Source: an uncultured Bacteroidales bacterium (GTDB lineage Bacteria > Bacteroidota > Bacteroidia > Bacteroidales > Bacteroidaceae). From it: a DNA stretch of 63,978 nucleotides. The notes under the pieces are model-generated. The model worked only from the letters and a program-made list of their open reading frames with translations, made no database searches and was not told where the DNA came from. A program made the translations under genes and the position numbers. The DNA is taken from positions 1 through 63,978 of the forward strand of contig CADCIQ010000001.1 of the NCBI GenBank assembly GCA_902801425.1, given 5' to 3'. How positions within the stretch are numbered: the first letter of the stretch is position 1; every line of letters starts with the position of its first letter. Shown in pieces: positions 9,567-17,715 of the stretch.

Positions 9567-9574
9567 AATTTTGT
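9567..9574 (+). promoter_or_regulatory. Probable -7 box of the TPR-AraC regulator
   Basis: TAATTTTG lies about 36 bases before the start codon at 9611 and matches TAnnTTTG. The -33 element is not a clear TTTG, so the call is moderate. Confidence 0.5.
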
Positions 9575-9610
9575 AGGCATTTTGTTTAAAAGGTAAAATT
9601 ACAGATTGAT

Positions 9611-11140
9611 ATGAAGATAATGTTTCTCTCACTTTTGTTATCGGTGCCTATAGCGCAGAGCGACAAGGTTATGCAACTTTACGAGGCGAGCACACGATAT
9701 TATGAAAGTCAGAAATACGATAGTGCCGTAATCGTGGGTGAAAAGGCTCTGCCCCTTCTGCAACAGAAAGGAATGAAAGATGAAGAGGCTGAGGAACTGA
9801 GCATCCTGTCCGTGTGTTGCATGAGACAGTCCGACTACGACAAAGCCCTGCGATATGCCAAGGCGTGCAACAAACTCGACCACAAGAGCGGTGATGTCGA
9901 GCGCATCAGTTCTTCGCTGAACACCATCGGCAGTATCTACGTAGCAGCAAAACAGCCGAAGGAAGGACTGAAATATCTGCAACAGGCCTTGCAATATGCC
10001 GAGCAGACTGGTATCAATTCTCGCATCGCCCTAACCTGTGGCTCTCTGTCAGAAACAGAGTTCGCGCTTCATCATTCCGACGAGGCTTTACGCTATATCG
10101 ACAGGGCTATCGATCTGGAACGCAAGGAAGGGCGCGAGGCAAAGCTACGCATTCGTTTAGCTCAGAAAGCCACCATACTTGCAGGTATCGGCAGAAAACA
10201 AGAAGCTATAGAGACATTCGACAGCATCATTCCCTACTTCCGCACAACGAGTAATTACCAGTCGTTAGCTATCTCGCTGAACAAGGCAGGACAAACCTTG
10301 CTCGATATGAGTAATGCCAAAGGCATAAGTACTAATGAAAAAGAAAATAAGGAGCGACGAGCAACCGAATATTTCCGCGAGTCTGCCAAACTATGCAGAA
10401 ACATGGATAACCCATATAACGAGATGCAGGCACGTCGAGGACTCTATCAGGCACTCTGGACGCTCAATCCCGATAGTTCACGTATTGAATTAGAGGCTTT
10501 CAATCTGCTTAAAGACTCCCTATACAATAACGCTTCGGCTGAAACATTGGCACGATATAATGCTGAATTCGGTGTTGACGAGTTACAGGAGGAGAACACG
10601 TCCGTGCGCCGTTCACGCACCTGTATAGCTATCGTAGGTGCCATACTTCTTTTGGTGGCTATAGCATTGGTTATACGTCAACGTAAGCTGACAGCCCTAC
10701 AACGCAAACGACTGGGCGAGGTTAGCATGACTCTTGACGAATTACGGCAGCGTTACGAGAACCTGACGGCTACCGATGAGAACGGGCATCCGTATGACGT
10801 GCTATCAGAGCAGGACAAGGATTTCCTGACAAAAACGATGAGCACCATAACCGAGCAGTTGGAGGAAAACCGCGTGAACGTGGACGAACTTGCCTCGGCT
10901 CTTGCCATGAGTACTTCGCAGTTCCGTCGCCGATTGTCTGCCTTGACAGGGGAGACTCCACAGAGCTACATCACCAACATCCGTATGCAGAAAGCCCGTC
11001 ATCTGCTCGACACACATTCTGAACTTACAGTTTTAGAGGTAGCCCTGCAATGTGGCTACGATGATCAGTCAAGCTTCACACGAGCTTTCAAGCGTTTCTT
11101 CGGTATCACTCCAAGCGAGTATCTGCAAAGGAGTAACTAA
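9611..11140 (+). CDS. Membrane-anchored TPR-AraC family transcriptional regulator
   Basis: A 509-residue regulator of the TPR plus AraC layout found in Bacteroidetes. A short signal-like N-terminus (MKIMFLSLLLSVPIAQS) leads into repeated helical TPR-type units (about 20-330, for example YDKALRYAKACNKL, YLQQALQYAEQTG), then one transmembrane helix (about 338-358, CIAIVGAILLLVAIALVI), a linker, and a C-terminal AraC/XylS double helix-turn-helix (about 405-509) with VLEVALQCGYDDQSSFTRAFKRFFGITPSEY. The sensor part would be periplasmic and the DNA-binding part cytoplasmic. Possible targets are the adjacent secreted-protein genes on either side; this is inference from position. The ligand is unknown. 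Confidence 0.88.
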   Translation: MKIMFLSLLLSVPIAQSDKVMQLYEASTRYYESQKYDSAVIVGEKALPLLQQKGMKDEEAEELSILSVCCMRQSDYDKALRYAKACNKLDHKSGDVERISSSLNTIGSIYVAAKQPKEGLKYLQQALQYAEQTGINSRIALTCGSLSETEFALHHSDEALRYIDRAIDLERKEGREAKLRIRLAQKATILAGIGRKQEAIETFDSIIPYFRTTSNYQSLAISLNKAGQTLLDMSNAKGISTNEKENKERRATEYFRESAKLCRNMDNPYNEMQARRGLYQALWTLNPDSSRIELEAFNLLKDSLYNNASAETLARYNAEFGVDELQEENTSVRRSRTCIAIVGAILLLVAIALVIRQRKLTALQRKRLGEVSMTLDELRQRYENLTATDENGHPYDVLSEQDKDFLTKTMSTITEQLEENRVNVDELASALAMSTSQFRRRLSALTGETPQSYITNIRMQKARHLLDTHSELTVLEVALQCGYDDQSSFTRAFKRFFGITPSEYLQRSN

Positions 11141-11219
11141 AGAATTATAACGCTAAATCATTACCATGTAACATCAACTTTCGATTTTATACCATTTCCT
11201 TGAAAAAAACAGCCTCTGA

Positions 11220-11275
11220 AGGCGTTGTGGAAGATTCTGCACAAGTTTTGACAGATTCTGCACAACGCCTTTAGT
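11220..11275 (+). promoter_or_regulatory. Inverted and direct repeat between regulator and next gene (terminator or operator)
   Basis: AGGCGTTGTG (about 11219-11228) pairs with CACAACGCCT (about 11262-11271), followed by a few T residues. Between them AGATTCTGCACAA occurs twice (about 11232 and 11253). It may end the regulator transcript or be the operator for the promoter that follows directly. Confidence 0.5.
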
Positions 11276-11286
11276 GTTTTCTATTG

Positions 11287-11294
11287 TACCTTTG
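11287..11294 (+). promoter_or_regulatory. Promoter -7 box for the 11398-12235 gene pair
   Basis: TACCTTTG with following CA matches TAnnTTTGC. The -33 region is not a clean TTTG. Transcription from here would give a leader of about 100 nt before the start at 11398. Confidence 0.55.
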
Positions 11295-11299
11295 CACTC

Positions 11300-11397
11300 G
11301 GAAATCAGAGACGTCCACCGGCTTGCAGCCGACGTTGACTATTTCCTTCGTGCGAGGATGCTTCGCACGCTGCACCCAGAAATCAACAAACAGAAAT
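11300..11397 (+). ncRNA. Structured 5' leader
   Basis: The leader can fold into two hairpins: one closed by GGAAAT/ATTTCC with an inner CGGC/GCCG loop (about 11300-11347), and a perfect 7-bp stem CGTGCGA/TCGCACG (about 11350-11370). It sits between the promoter and the small gene at 11398. It matches no riboswitch I recognise. Confidence 0.4.
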
Positions 11398-11553
11398 ATG
11401 GAACCTACCGACCACATGAACACCCTCATACATCGCGCTGCACAACGCTACACGGAGGAACAGATGCGAATATTACTCTGTATGCGCGATATGGTAAAGG
11501 AAGAGGTGAAGAAAGAGGTCGCAAGGCAAATCAAGATGATTAACAAACAATAA
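11398..11553 (+). CDS. Small charged protein of 51 residues, function unknown
   Basis: Short frame starting at ATG 11398 (MEPTDHMNTLIHR) and ending KKEVARQIKMINKQ. It is strongly helical and charged, with a coiled-coil-like stretch YTEEQMRILLCMRDMVKEEV. A longer in-frame reading from 11284 would start before the likely transcription start, so I reject that start. The stop is 25 bp from the next gene, so the two are probably co-transcribed. I do not recognise the family. Confidence 0.5.
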   Translation: MEPTDHMNTLIHRAAQRYTEEQMRILLCMRDMVKEEVKKEVARQIKMINKQ

Positions 11554-11578
11554 TATTAAACATAAAAAAATCACATTT

Positions 11579-12235
11579 ATGAAACACCCAATCAAAATCA
11601 TGTTGATGGCTGTTCTTGCCATGTTCACTTTCCACACAGCTGCAAACGCACAATTCGGACTGTTGAAGAATGCAGTAAAAGATGTTATTCCTGCAAAGAA
11701 GAAGACGGTACAGGTTATAGCATACGACGAGAACTACCCATTGAAGAAGAATGAGACTATGCTCACATTTATCTTGCCAGGAACCGACAAGAAAGTGATG
11801 GCTATCGTACCTGCAAGCTATACCGTAAAATCATACGAGGCTTTCGAAGGTCAGGCATGGGAAGACAAGAAATTCATGGCTCGCGTAAAGGCTGCCATAG
11901 AAAAGAAGTACCCTACTCCTGATAATGCAAGAAAGGGTCAGCTGAAGGCTAAGCTAGCTGAGATAGGAACAAGAGACGATGCATGGCAATATACCCGCAA
12001 TAGCTTTGGCAGAATCTTAGACCGTTACTTCCGCGTATATGCAGTTTACGAGTTTGAGGACGGCGAGGTATATCTTACCGAGTTCTATGCCGTGCAGAAC
12101 TACAATGGTTCCGGCTATGACGATAAGATTGTGGTGAATTACTCATCTCGCTATGGTGATGTTAAGTACTCTATCGAAAAGTGGGAGGCAAAGACAGACA
12201 TCTTCACCTCTAAGATAAACGGAGGAAATAAATAA
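11579..12235 (+). CDS. Exported protein of unknown function
   Basis: A 218-residue protein with a clear signal peptide (MKHPIKIMLMAVLAMF... cleavage near TAANAQF). The mature part begins with an FGLLKNAVKDVIPAKKK segment, followed by a mixed alpha/beta region ending in alternating strands (RYFRVYAVYEFEDGEVYLTEF). No catalytic motif is visible. It follows the small gene at 11398 closely and has its own strong terminator, so the pair forms a compact unit behind the structured leader. I do not recognise the family; a secreted or periplasmic role follows from the signal peptide only. Confidence 0.75.
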   Translation: MKHPIKIMLMAVLAMFTFHTAANAQFGLLKNAVKDVIPAKKKTVQVIAYDENYPLKKNETMLTFILPGTDKKVMAIVPASYTVKSYEAFEGQAWEDKKFMARVKAAIEKKYPTPDNARKGQLKAKLAEIGTRDDAWQYTRNSFGRILDRYFRVYAVYEFEDGEVYLTEFYAVQNYNGSGYDDKIVVNYSSRYGDVKYSIEKWEAKTDIFTSKINGGNK

Positions 12236-12245
12236 TAACGAGAAA

Positions 12246-12287
12246 AGAGTGTTGAGCAACATTCAAGCCCAACACTCTTCTTTATTT
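12246..12287 (+). terminator. Rho-independent terminator
   Basis: AAGAGTGTTG pairs perfectly with CAACACTCTT, followed by CTTTATTT. It lies about 10 bases after the stop at 12235. Confidence 0.8.
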
Positions 12288-12406
12288 GGTTATCTATTTT
12301 TTTGTTTTTCAGGTCAGACTTGCTCTAGCTTGATAAGCTTCAGCGAATAACTCACTCACGTTAAAATAGTGTTAGGGGAGGGACTATGAGAGGAATTTTG
12401 GACGCT

Positions 12407-12455
12407 GAACGAATCGTTCACCATCTTGCAGAGACAAGGGGTGAACGATTCGTTC
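12407..12455. repeat. Perfect 16-bp inverted repeat
   Basis: GAACGAATCGTTCACC at 12407-12422 and its exact reverse complement at 12440-12455. Each arm contains the internal palindrome GAACGAATCGTTC, so each half is itself nearly self-complementary. There is no T-run, so it is not a standard terminator. Confidence 0.8.
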
Positions 12456-12564
12456 CCCCTTTTGAATAGCTTATACAATCATGAGAAAAAGTGGCGTCTT
12501 TTCGTGCTTTCCGTATTCATGAAACCAAAACTTTGCGTTTCTGCGTTTGAAAATAAAAAAAAGG

Positions 12565-12669
12565 AAGCGGATTTATCTGATTTTTCTGATAGCTGGCGCA
12601 GAAAGTGCCAACAGGTAATTCGTAATTAATCATTCGTAATTACCTTCAGATAAATCAGATAAATCCGTT
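12565..12669. repeat. 9-bp periodic inverted repeat
   Basis: Left arm has ATTTATCTG and ATTTTTCTG units (from 12571). The right arm has two exact CAGATAAAT units (12647-12664). The arms are mutually complementary, giving a stem of about 25 bp with mismatches. Confidence 0.65.
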
Positions 12670-12701
12670 TCACCTATTCTTTATTCCTTATTCCTAAAAA
12701 C

Positions 12702-13580
12702 TTATGAATAGTACTCCTTCTTGCCTGCTGCAAGGGTATTCTTCATAAGTGAGCAGATGGTCATAGGACCTACGCCACCAGGAACAGGAGTGATGAATGA
12801 ACACTTTGGTGCAACCTCATCAAACTTCACGTCACCATTGAGGCGGAAACCGCTCTTGCGAGTAGCATCAGGAACACGTGTTGTACCAACATCTACGATA
12901 ACGGCTCCTTCCTTCACCATATCGGCAGTAACGAAGTTTGGCTGACCAATAGCAGCAATGATGATATCTGCCTCACGACACTCTTTCTTCAAATCCTTAG
13001 AGTGAGAGTGGCATACTGTTACGGTAGCATCACCATACTGCTTCTGCACCATGAGCTGTGACATTGGCTTGCCCACAATGTTAGAGCGACCAAGCACAAC
13101 GCACTTCTTGCCCGATGTCTCGATGCCGTAACGCTTGAGAAGTGTCACGATGCCAAGAGGTGTGGCAGAAATGAAGCAAGGGAGACCGATTGCCATACGC
13201 CCAACATTGATTGGGTGGAAACCGTCAACATCCTTACGGTAGTCGATAGCCTCGATTATCTTCTGCTCATTGATATGCTTTGGCAATGGGAGCTGTACGA
13301 TGAAGCCGTCAACATCAGGATCGTTGTTGAGCTTGTCAACGCACTTGAGGAGTTCTTCCTCTGTGATGTCAGCCTCGTAACGAATCAATGTTGACTTGAA
13401 TCCACAAGCCTCGCACGCGAGCACCTTATTCTTAACGTAAGTCTCAGAGCCACCATCGTGACCAACGAGAACAGCAGCAAGGTGTGGCTGCTTACCACCA
13501 CCTGCAACAATCTGCTTTACTTCCTCTGCAATCTCAGCCTTGATAGCGGCTGCAGTTGCTTTACCGTCGATTAATGTCAT
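12702..13580 (-). CDS. folD: Bifunctional methylenetetrahydrofolate dehydrogenase/cyclohydrolase
   Basis: FolD interconverts 5,10-methylene-THF, methenyl-THF and 10-formyl-THF in cytoplasmic one-carbon metabolism. Visible motifs are the catalytic lysine motif [13 protein letters not shown], the substrate-site [15 protein letters not shown], the Rossmann motif [13 protein letters not shown] and the C-terminal [19 protein letters not shown] start at 13580 (MTLIDGKAT), giving 292 residues, the usual family length. The frame is open to 13628 but those extra residues ([11 protein letters not shown]) are the translated dispersed repeat at 13581-13618. The gene ends in an intergenic region with no obvious strong terminator. 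Confidence 0.95.
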   Translation of the reverse strand: MTLIDGKATAAAIKAEIAEEVKQIVAGGGKQPHLAAVLVGHDGGSETYVKNKVLACEACGFKSTLIRYEADITEEELLKCVDKLNNDPDVDGFIVQLPLPKHINEQKIIEAIDYRKDVDGFHPINVGRMAIGLPCFISATPLGIVTLLKRYGIETSGKKCVVLGRSNIVGKPMSQLMVQKQYGDATVTVCHSHSKDLKKECREADIIIAAIGQPNFVTADMVKEGAVIVDVGTTRVPDATRKSGFRLNGDVKFDEVAPKCSFITPVPGGVGPMTICSLMKNTLAAGKKEYYS

Positions 13581-13822
13581 AAGCCTAACCAAGCCTTCCC
13601 AAAGGGAAGGATGTTTTATAGTAAACACCCTTATGGGGGCTTGCTATTATTTATTTGTTATTATTAATTTTCAAATGAAAAGTGAACAATGAAAAATACA
13701 TTTTACATTTATACCTTAAAAGGTAATCTGTATTTTATAATTTTCCACCTTCATTACTATCTACTCCCCCTTGAGGGGGTAAGGGGGGAGGAACCCTCCC
13801 TTCGGGAGGGACTGGGTGGGCT
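13581..13822. repeat. GC-rich palindromic repeat, inverted pair between folD and ffh
   Basis: Left copy 13581-13618 (AAGCCTAACCAAGCCTTCCC start) and right copies 13762-13822 in opposite orientation. The left copy touches the folD start codon and the right one touches the ffh stop codon (13821-13823). Confidence 0.8.
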
Positions 13823-15158
13823 AATGTGGCTGCTTCATCATCTTAGCCATCTGAGCCATCTTTGCAGGTCCCATACCGCTAACCATCTTCATCATCTTAC
13901 GAGTCTGATCGAACTGCTTGATGAGCTTGTTAACCTCCTGTACGTTGGTACCTGAGCCCTTTGCGATACGATTACGGCGAGACTGGTTAAGAATCTCAGG
14001 ATGCTGACGCTCCTTTGGAGTCATAGAATAGATGATAGCCTCGATGTTCTTGAATGGATCATCACCAATCTCAACATCCTTGATAGCCTTGCCCACACCA
14101 GGAATCATTGCAGCGAGATCCTTGATATTACCCATCTTCTTGATCTGCTGAATCTGACCGAGGAAATCATTGAAGTCGAACTGATTCTTACGAATCTTCT
14201 TCTCAAGTTTCTTTGCCTCCTCAAGGTCGAACTGCTCCTGAGCACGCTCTACGAGTGAAACAACATCACCCATACCAAGGATACGGTCAGCCATACGTTC
14301 TGGGTGGAACACATCAAGCGCCTCCATCTTCTCGCCTGTACCAATAAACTTGATAGGCTTCGTTACGACACTACGGATTGAGAGAGCAGCACCACCACGG
14401 GTATCACCATCGAGCTTGGTGAGGATAACACCGTTGATTTCAAGACGCTCATTGAACTCCTTAGCTGTATTGACGGCATCCTGACCTGTCATTGCATCGA
14501 CAACAAGAAGAGTCTCGTCAGGATTTACGGCAGCCTTGATGTCCTGAATCTGCTGCATCAGTTCCTCGTCAATAGACTGACGACCGGCAGTATCGACGAT
14601 TACCACATCGTAGCCTTCAGCCTTTGCCTGCTGTATGGCATTCTTTGCAACTGCGATTGGATCCTTTGCACCTTCCTCAATATGAATAGACACCTGAACC
14701 TGCTCGGCAAGAACACGCAACTGCTCCATAGCAGCCGGACGGAATGTATCACAAGCAGCAAGAAGTGGCTTGCGGTTCATCTTGTTCTTGAGCATGAGGG
14801 CAAGCTTACCAGACATTGTCGTCTTACCCGCACCGTTGAGACCTGCCATAAGGATAACGGCAGGCTTCTGCTGCAACTTGAGTTCGGTAGCCTGACCACC
14901 CATGAGTTCAGTAAGCTCATCATGAACGAGCTTAACCATGAGCTGTCCAGGCTTGATGGCTGTGAGTACGTTCATACCCAGAGCCTTCTTCTTCACAGAG
15001 TCGGTGAAGGTCTTTGCCACCTTATAGTTTACATCGGCATCAAGGAGGGCACGGCGCACATCCTTGAGAGTCTCCGCTACGTTGATTTCGGTGATTTTAC
15101 CTTCACCTTTAAGTATCTTGAACGAGCGTTCAAGTCTTTCTGATAGATTTTCAAACAT
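13821..15158 (-). CDS. ffh: Signal recognition particle GTPase
   Basis: Ffh binds SRP RNA and signal sequences and targets nascent membrane proteins to FtsY. In order: N domain (FENLSERLERSFKIL), G domain with P-loop GLNGAGKTTMSGKLA (about 100-115), DTFRPAAMEQL, DTAGR, TKLDGDTRGGAALS, GTGEK, and the methionine-rich M domain (QIQQIKKMGN..., SGMGPAKMAQMAKMMKQ). At 445 residues from the methionine at 15158 it matches the family; five upstream residues in the frame derive from the heptad array. The stop codon is directly adjacent to a GC-rich palindromic repeat. Confidence 0.97.
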   Translation of the reverse strand: MFENLSERLERSFKILKGEGKITEINVAETLKDVRRALLDADVNYKVAKTFTDSVKKKALGMNVLTAIKPGQLMVKLVHDELTELMGGQATELKLQQKPAVILMAGLNGAGKTTMSGKLALMLKNKMNRKPLLAACDTFRPAAMEQLRVLAEQVQVSIHIEEGAKDPIAVAKNAIQQAKAEGYDVVIVDTAGRQSIDEELMQQIQDIKAAVNPDETLLVVDAMTGQDAVNTAKEFNERLEINGVILTKLDGDTRGGAALSIRSVVTKPIKFIGTGEKMEALDVFHPERMADRILGMGDVVSLVERAQEQFDLEEAKKLEKKIRKNQFDFNDFLGQIQQIKKMGNIKDLAAMIPGVGKAIKDVEIGDDPFKNIEAIIYSMTPKERQHPEILNQSRRNRIAKGSGTNVQEVNKLIKQFDQTRKMMKMVSGMGPAKMAQMAKMMKQPH

Positions 15159-15163
15159 CTTGT

Positions 15164-15195
15164 CATTTACCATTTACCATGTACAATGTACAATT
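15164..15195. repeat. 7-bp phase-locked array upstream of ffh
   Basis: Units CATTTAC, CATTTAC, CATGTAC and AATGTAC in perfect 7-bp phase. On the ffh strand each full unit reads GTAAATG or GTACATG, offering TAA and ATG in shifting frames. Confidence 0.75.
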
Positions 15196-15228
15196 TTTAC
15201 GAACGCGAAGAGATGTTTTTTCTTGAAC

Positions 15229-15285
15229 ACGGAATTCACAGAATTAACGAAAAAAATTCGTTTCTTTCGTGTTTTCTGTGTTCAA
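15229..15285. repeat. 9-bp periodic inverted repeat
   Basis: Left units ACGGAATTC, ACAGAATTA, ACGAAAAAA face right units CGTTTCTTT, CGTGTTTTC, TGTGTTCAA. The two sides are complementary with mismatches. Located between ffh and aspS. Confidence 0.6.
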
Positions 15286-15307
15286 AACAACTCGGAGTCT
15301 TAGCGTT

Positions 15308-15356
15308 CTATGTACATTCTACATTACACTTTACTCATTATTCTTTACACTTATCT
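15308..15356. repeat. 7-bp phase-locked array containing the aspS stop
   Basis: Seven heptads (CTATGTA through CTTATCT) in strict phase. On the aspS strand they read AGTAAAG/TGTAATG-like units, and the last residues of AspS (about SVKNNE) and its TAA stop are encoded inside the array. Confidence 0.7.
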
Positions 15357-17121
15357 GCAACTCCTCCAACTGCTTTGGATCGAGGTAACCTGGGGCATCG
15401 AGCATAACGTCACGACCAGAGTTGTTCTTAGGGAATGCGATACAGTCACGGATAGAATCAAGACCCGCGAAGAGGCTCACGAAACGATCAAGACCGTATG
15501 CAAGACCACCGTGAGGAGGTGCACCGAACTTGAAGGCGTTCATGAGGAAGCCGAACTTTGCCTGTGCCTGTTCTGGTGTGAAACCAAGGATCTCGAATAT
15601 CTTCTGCTGAAGCTTTGCATCGTGGATACGGATTGAACCACCGCCAACCTCAACACCATTGATAACCATATCGTATGCGTTGGCACGAACACTTGCTGGA
15701 TCAGTATCGAGAAGAGGAATATCCTCTGGCTTTGGTGATGTGAACGGATGATGCATTGCCATGAGACGCTGCTCCTCATCGCTCCACTCATACATTGGGA
15801 AGTCGATAACCCAGAGACAAGAGAAGTTGAACTTGTCACGGAGGCCCATGCGTGTGCCCATCTCTAGACGAAGCTCACAAAGCTGCTTACGAACCTTCAT
15901 GGCATCGTCACCAGAAAGGATGAGGATGAGGTCACCTGCCTTTGCCTGCATCTTGTCCTTGAGAACCTGAAGTGCAGCCTGATCATAGAACTTATCTACG
16001 CTTGACTTCACGCTACCATCTTCCTGAACACGAGCATAGACGAGCCCCTTGGCACCAACCTGTGGACGCTTAACGAAATCTGTGAGTTGGTCGAGTTGCT
16101 TACGAGTAAGCACAGCCTGTCCTTCGCAGCAAATACCTCCGATATATGCAGCATCGTCAAACACAGCGAATCCTGCAGGGAAGATGCTTGGTACAATCTC
16201 CTTTGAGGCATTGTCGATCTGTGTAGTCTTGAGTTCTACGAACTTCATACCGAAACGGGTATCAGGCTTGTCAGAGCCGTAATACTTCATAGCATCCGCC
16301 CATGTCATGCGTGGCAAGGTTGGAATATCAATATTGAGGATTGTCTTGAAGAGATGACGGCTCATGCCCTCGAACATCTGAAGGATATCCTCCTGCTCAA
16401 CGAAAGACATCTCACAGTCAATCTGTGTGAACTCTGGCTGACGGTCAGCACGGAGGTCCTCATCACGGAAACACTTACAGATCTGGAAGTAGCGGTCGAT
16501 ACCAGCCACCATAGAGAGCTGCTTCAATGTCTGAGGAGACTGAGGAAGAGCATAGAACTGTCCTGGGTTCATACGAGAAGGCACAACGAAGTCACGCGCA
16601 CCCTCTGGGGTTGAGTTTACGAGAATAGGAGTCTCAATCTCAAGGAATCCCTGCTGATCAAGATAGCGACGAACCTCGAAAGCAAACTTATGACGAAGTT
16701 CAAGGTTCTTACGGACACATGAACGGCGGAGGTCGAGATAACGATACTTCATGCGGATATCATCACCGCCATCACTCTCGTCCTCGATAGTGAACGGAGG
16801 AACCTCTGATGTATTAAGGATATTGAGATTGCTTACTATAATCTCAATATCACCTGTTGGTATGTTCTTGTTCTTTGAATAGCGTTCAGCAACAACGCCT
16901 GTTGCCTGAATTACAAACTCACGTCCGAGTTTGCCTGCCTTCTGACGCAGATCCTCAGCCGCATCCTCATTGAATGCAAGCTGTGTGATACCATAACGGT
17001 CACGAAGATCTACAAAGGTGAGTGCGCCAAGGTTATGCACACTCTGTACCCATCCTGCGAGAGTAACTGTCTCGCCAACATTGGAGATACGAAGCTCTCC
17101 ACAAGTCTTTGTTCTGTACAT
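15331..17121 (-). CDS. aspS: Aspartyl-tRNA synthetase
   Basis: Class II aminoacyl-tRNA synthetase charging tRNA-Asp. Visible: N-terminal anticodon-binding OB fold ([22 protein letters not shown]), motif 2 region ([23 protein letters not shown]), the bacterial GAD insertion (about 295-430) and motif 3 ([16 protein letters not shown]). At 596 residues it has the normal bacterial length. The C-terminal few residues and stop lie inside a 7-bp periodic array, so the extreme C-terminus may be repeat-derived. Confidence 0.97.
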   Translation of the reverse strand: MYRTKTCGELRISNVGETVTLAGWVQSVHNLGALTFVDLRDRYGITQLAFNEDAAEDLRQKAGKLGREFVIQATGVVAERYSKNKNIPTGDIEIIVSNLNILNTSEVPPFTIEDESDGGDDIRMKYRYLDLRRSCVRKNLELRHKFAFEVRRYLDQQGFLEIETPILVNSTPEGARDFVVPSRMNPGQFYALPQSPQTLKQLSMVAGIDRYFQICKCFRDEDLRADRQPEFTQIDCEMSFVEQEDILQMFEGMSRHLFKTILNIDIPTLPRMTWADAMKYYGSDKPDTRFGMKFVELKTTQIDNASKEIVPSIFPAGFAVFDDAAYIGGICCEGQAVLTRKQLDQLTDFVKRPQVGAKGLVYARVQEDGSVKSSVDKFYDQAALQVLKDKMQAKAGDLILILSGDDAMKVRKQLCELRLEMGTRMGLRDKFNFSCLWVIDFPMYEWSDEEQRLMAMHHPFTSPKPEDIPLLDTDPASVRANAYDMVINGVEVGGGSIRIHDAKLQQKIFEILGFTPEQAQAKFGFLMNAFKFGAPPHGGLAYGLDRFVSLFAGLDSIRDCIAFPKNNSGRDVMLDAPGYLDPKQLEELQISVKNNE

Positions 17122-17141
17122 CTTTTATAATATAATTAAAG

Positions 17142-17284
17142 CGGCCTCTCCCCCCGCCCTCCCCCGTAGGGAGGGAGCCGGAAGGCTAAAGGCTGTTCCT
17201 GTATTTTTTGTTATTATTTATTCACGTTCAATAATTTTGAGTCTTCCGGCTCCCTCCCTACGGGGGAGGGAGGGGGGAGAGGTC
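17142..17284. repeat. GC-rich palindromic repeat, inverted pair between aspS and the PqqD gene
   Basis: Copies at 17142-17186 and 17242-17284 are near-perfect reverse complements (GGCTCCCTCCCTACGGGGGA core) separated by about 55 AT-rich bases. This is the cleanest inverted pair in the window. Confidence 0.85.
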
Positions 17285-17300
17285 ATTGGGATTAGGCTTC

Positions 17301-17570
17301 TTACAACTCCACTACCCCATATTCTGCAAGCTGCTTTACGAGAGTCTCAACATCCTTGCGGGCAGTCTCAAAATCAACCTCATACTCTTCAGTAACAGCC
17401 TTTGCAACATCATCAATGGTATCTTTTCCTGCAAGCATCTGATTCCAGATGAATACAGATGTCTCGTTGAATGCTATAACGTGTGAGAAATCAATGTTTT
17501 TCTCACCCATTGCCACCATCATGTGTTCGCCACAAACAGTACGAACCTCAAATCCTTCGTTTATTTTCAT
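17301..17570 (-). CDS. PqqD-family protein
   Basis: An 89-residue winged-helix PqqD/RRE-like domain, the type that binds precursor peptides for modifying enzymes. Features: N-terminal strands FEVRTVCGEHMMV, then FNETSVFIWNQM and the helix pair DVAKAVTEEYEVDFETARKDVETLVKQLAEYGVV. It precedes (on the minus strand, follows) an S26-like peptidase and an HprK-like kinase gene. Such trios occur near peptide-modifying or exopolysaccharide loci in Bacteroidetes, but no precursor peptide, radical SAM enzyme or cyclase gene is visible nearby, so the substrate is unknown. Confidence 0.8.
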   Translation of the reverse strand: MKINEGFEVRTVCGEHMMVAMGEKNIDFSHVIAFNETSVFIWNQMLAGKDTIDDVAKAVTEEYEVDFETARKDVETLVKQLAEYGVVEL

Positions 17571-17575
17571 ATTAA

Positions 17576-17715
17576 AAGCCTAACCAAGCCTTCCCAAAGG
17601 GAAGGATGTTTATACATTCTATCGCCAAAAGGCTTGGCACTTAATTTTATTATTTAATGTTTACCTTACTATCAAAACTCCCCCTTCCCTTTGGGAAGGG
17701 ACGGGGTTAGGCTTT
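17576..17715. repeat. GC-rich palindromic repeat, inverted pair
   Basis: Copies at 17576-17614 and 17678-17715 in opposite orientation between the PqqD gene start and the peptidase stop. The right copy runs into the stop codon of the peptidase. Confidence 0.8.

Larger units (their letters stand above)
8942..9610. other. Divergent intergenic region with promoters and an 11-bp array
   Basis: This 669-bp spacer between the CotH-family gene (minus) and the AraC regulator (plus) holds the minus-strand promoter at 9031-9062, a plus-strand promoter-like site near 9112-9119 with only a 13-codon frame behind it (start 9128), an 11-bp phase-locked array (9288-9408) and a second plus-strand -7 box close to the regulator start. 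A hairpin (ACCCT/AGGGT, 9001-9020) lies in the CotH gene leader. No larger gene is visible. Confidence 0.6.
12288..12701. other. Intergenic region with two inverted-repeat structures
   Basis: No supported gene. A perfect 16-bp inverted repeat (12407-12422 / 12440-12455, GAACGAATCGTTCACC) has a 17-nt spacer. A second inverted structure consists of 9-bp periodic arms (12565-12590 / 12646-12669). The open frame at 12426-12629 runs through these repeats and is judged spurious. Confidence 0.6.

Noticed and set aside
11284-11553. Longer start for the small gene at 11398
   Set aside because: The upstream codons lie at or before the -7 box and in the structured leader, so they are unlikely to be translated.
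12426-12629. 67-codon frame downstream of the exported protein gene
   Set aside because: Crosses a perfect inverted repeat and 9-bp arrays; the peptide has no family features.
17142-17284. Rho-independent terminator of aspS
   Set aside because: The arms are long inverted repeats without a T-run and the same sequence occurs at many places including coding frames, so it is better classed as a dispersed repeat.
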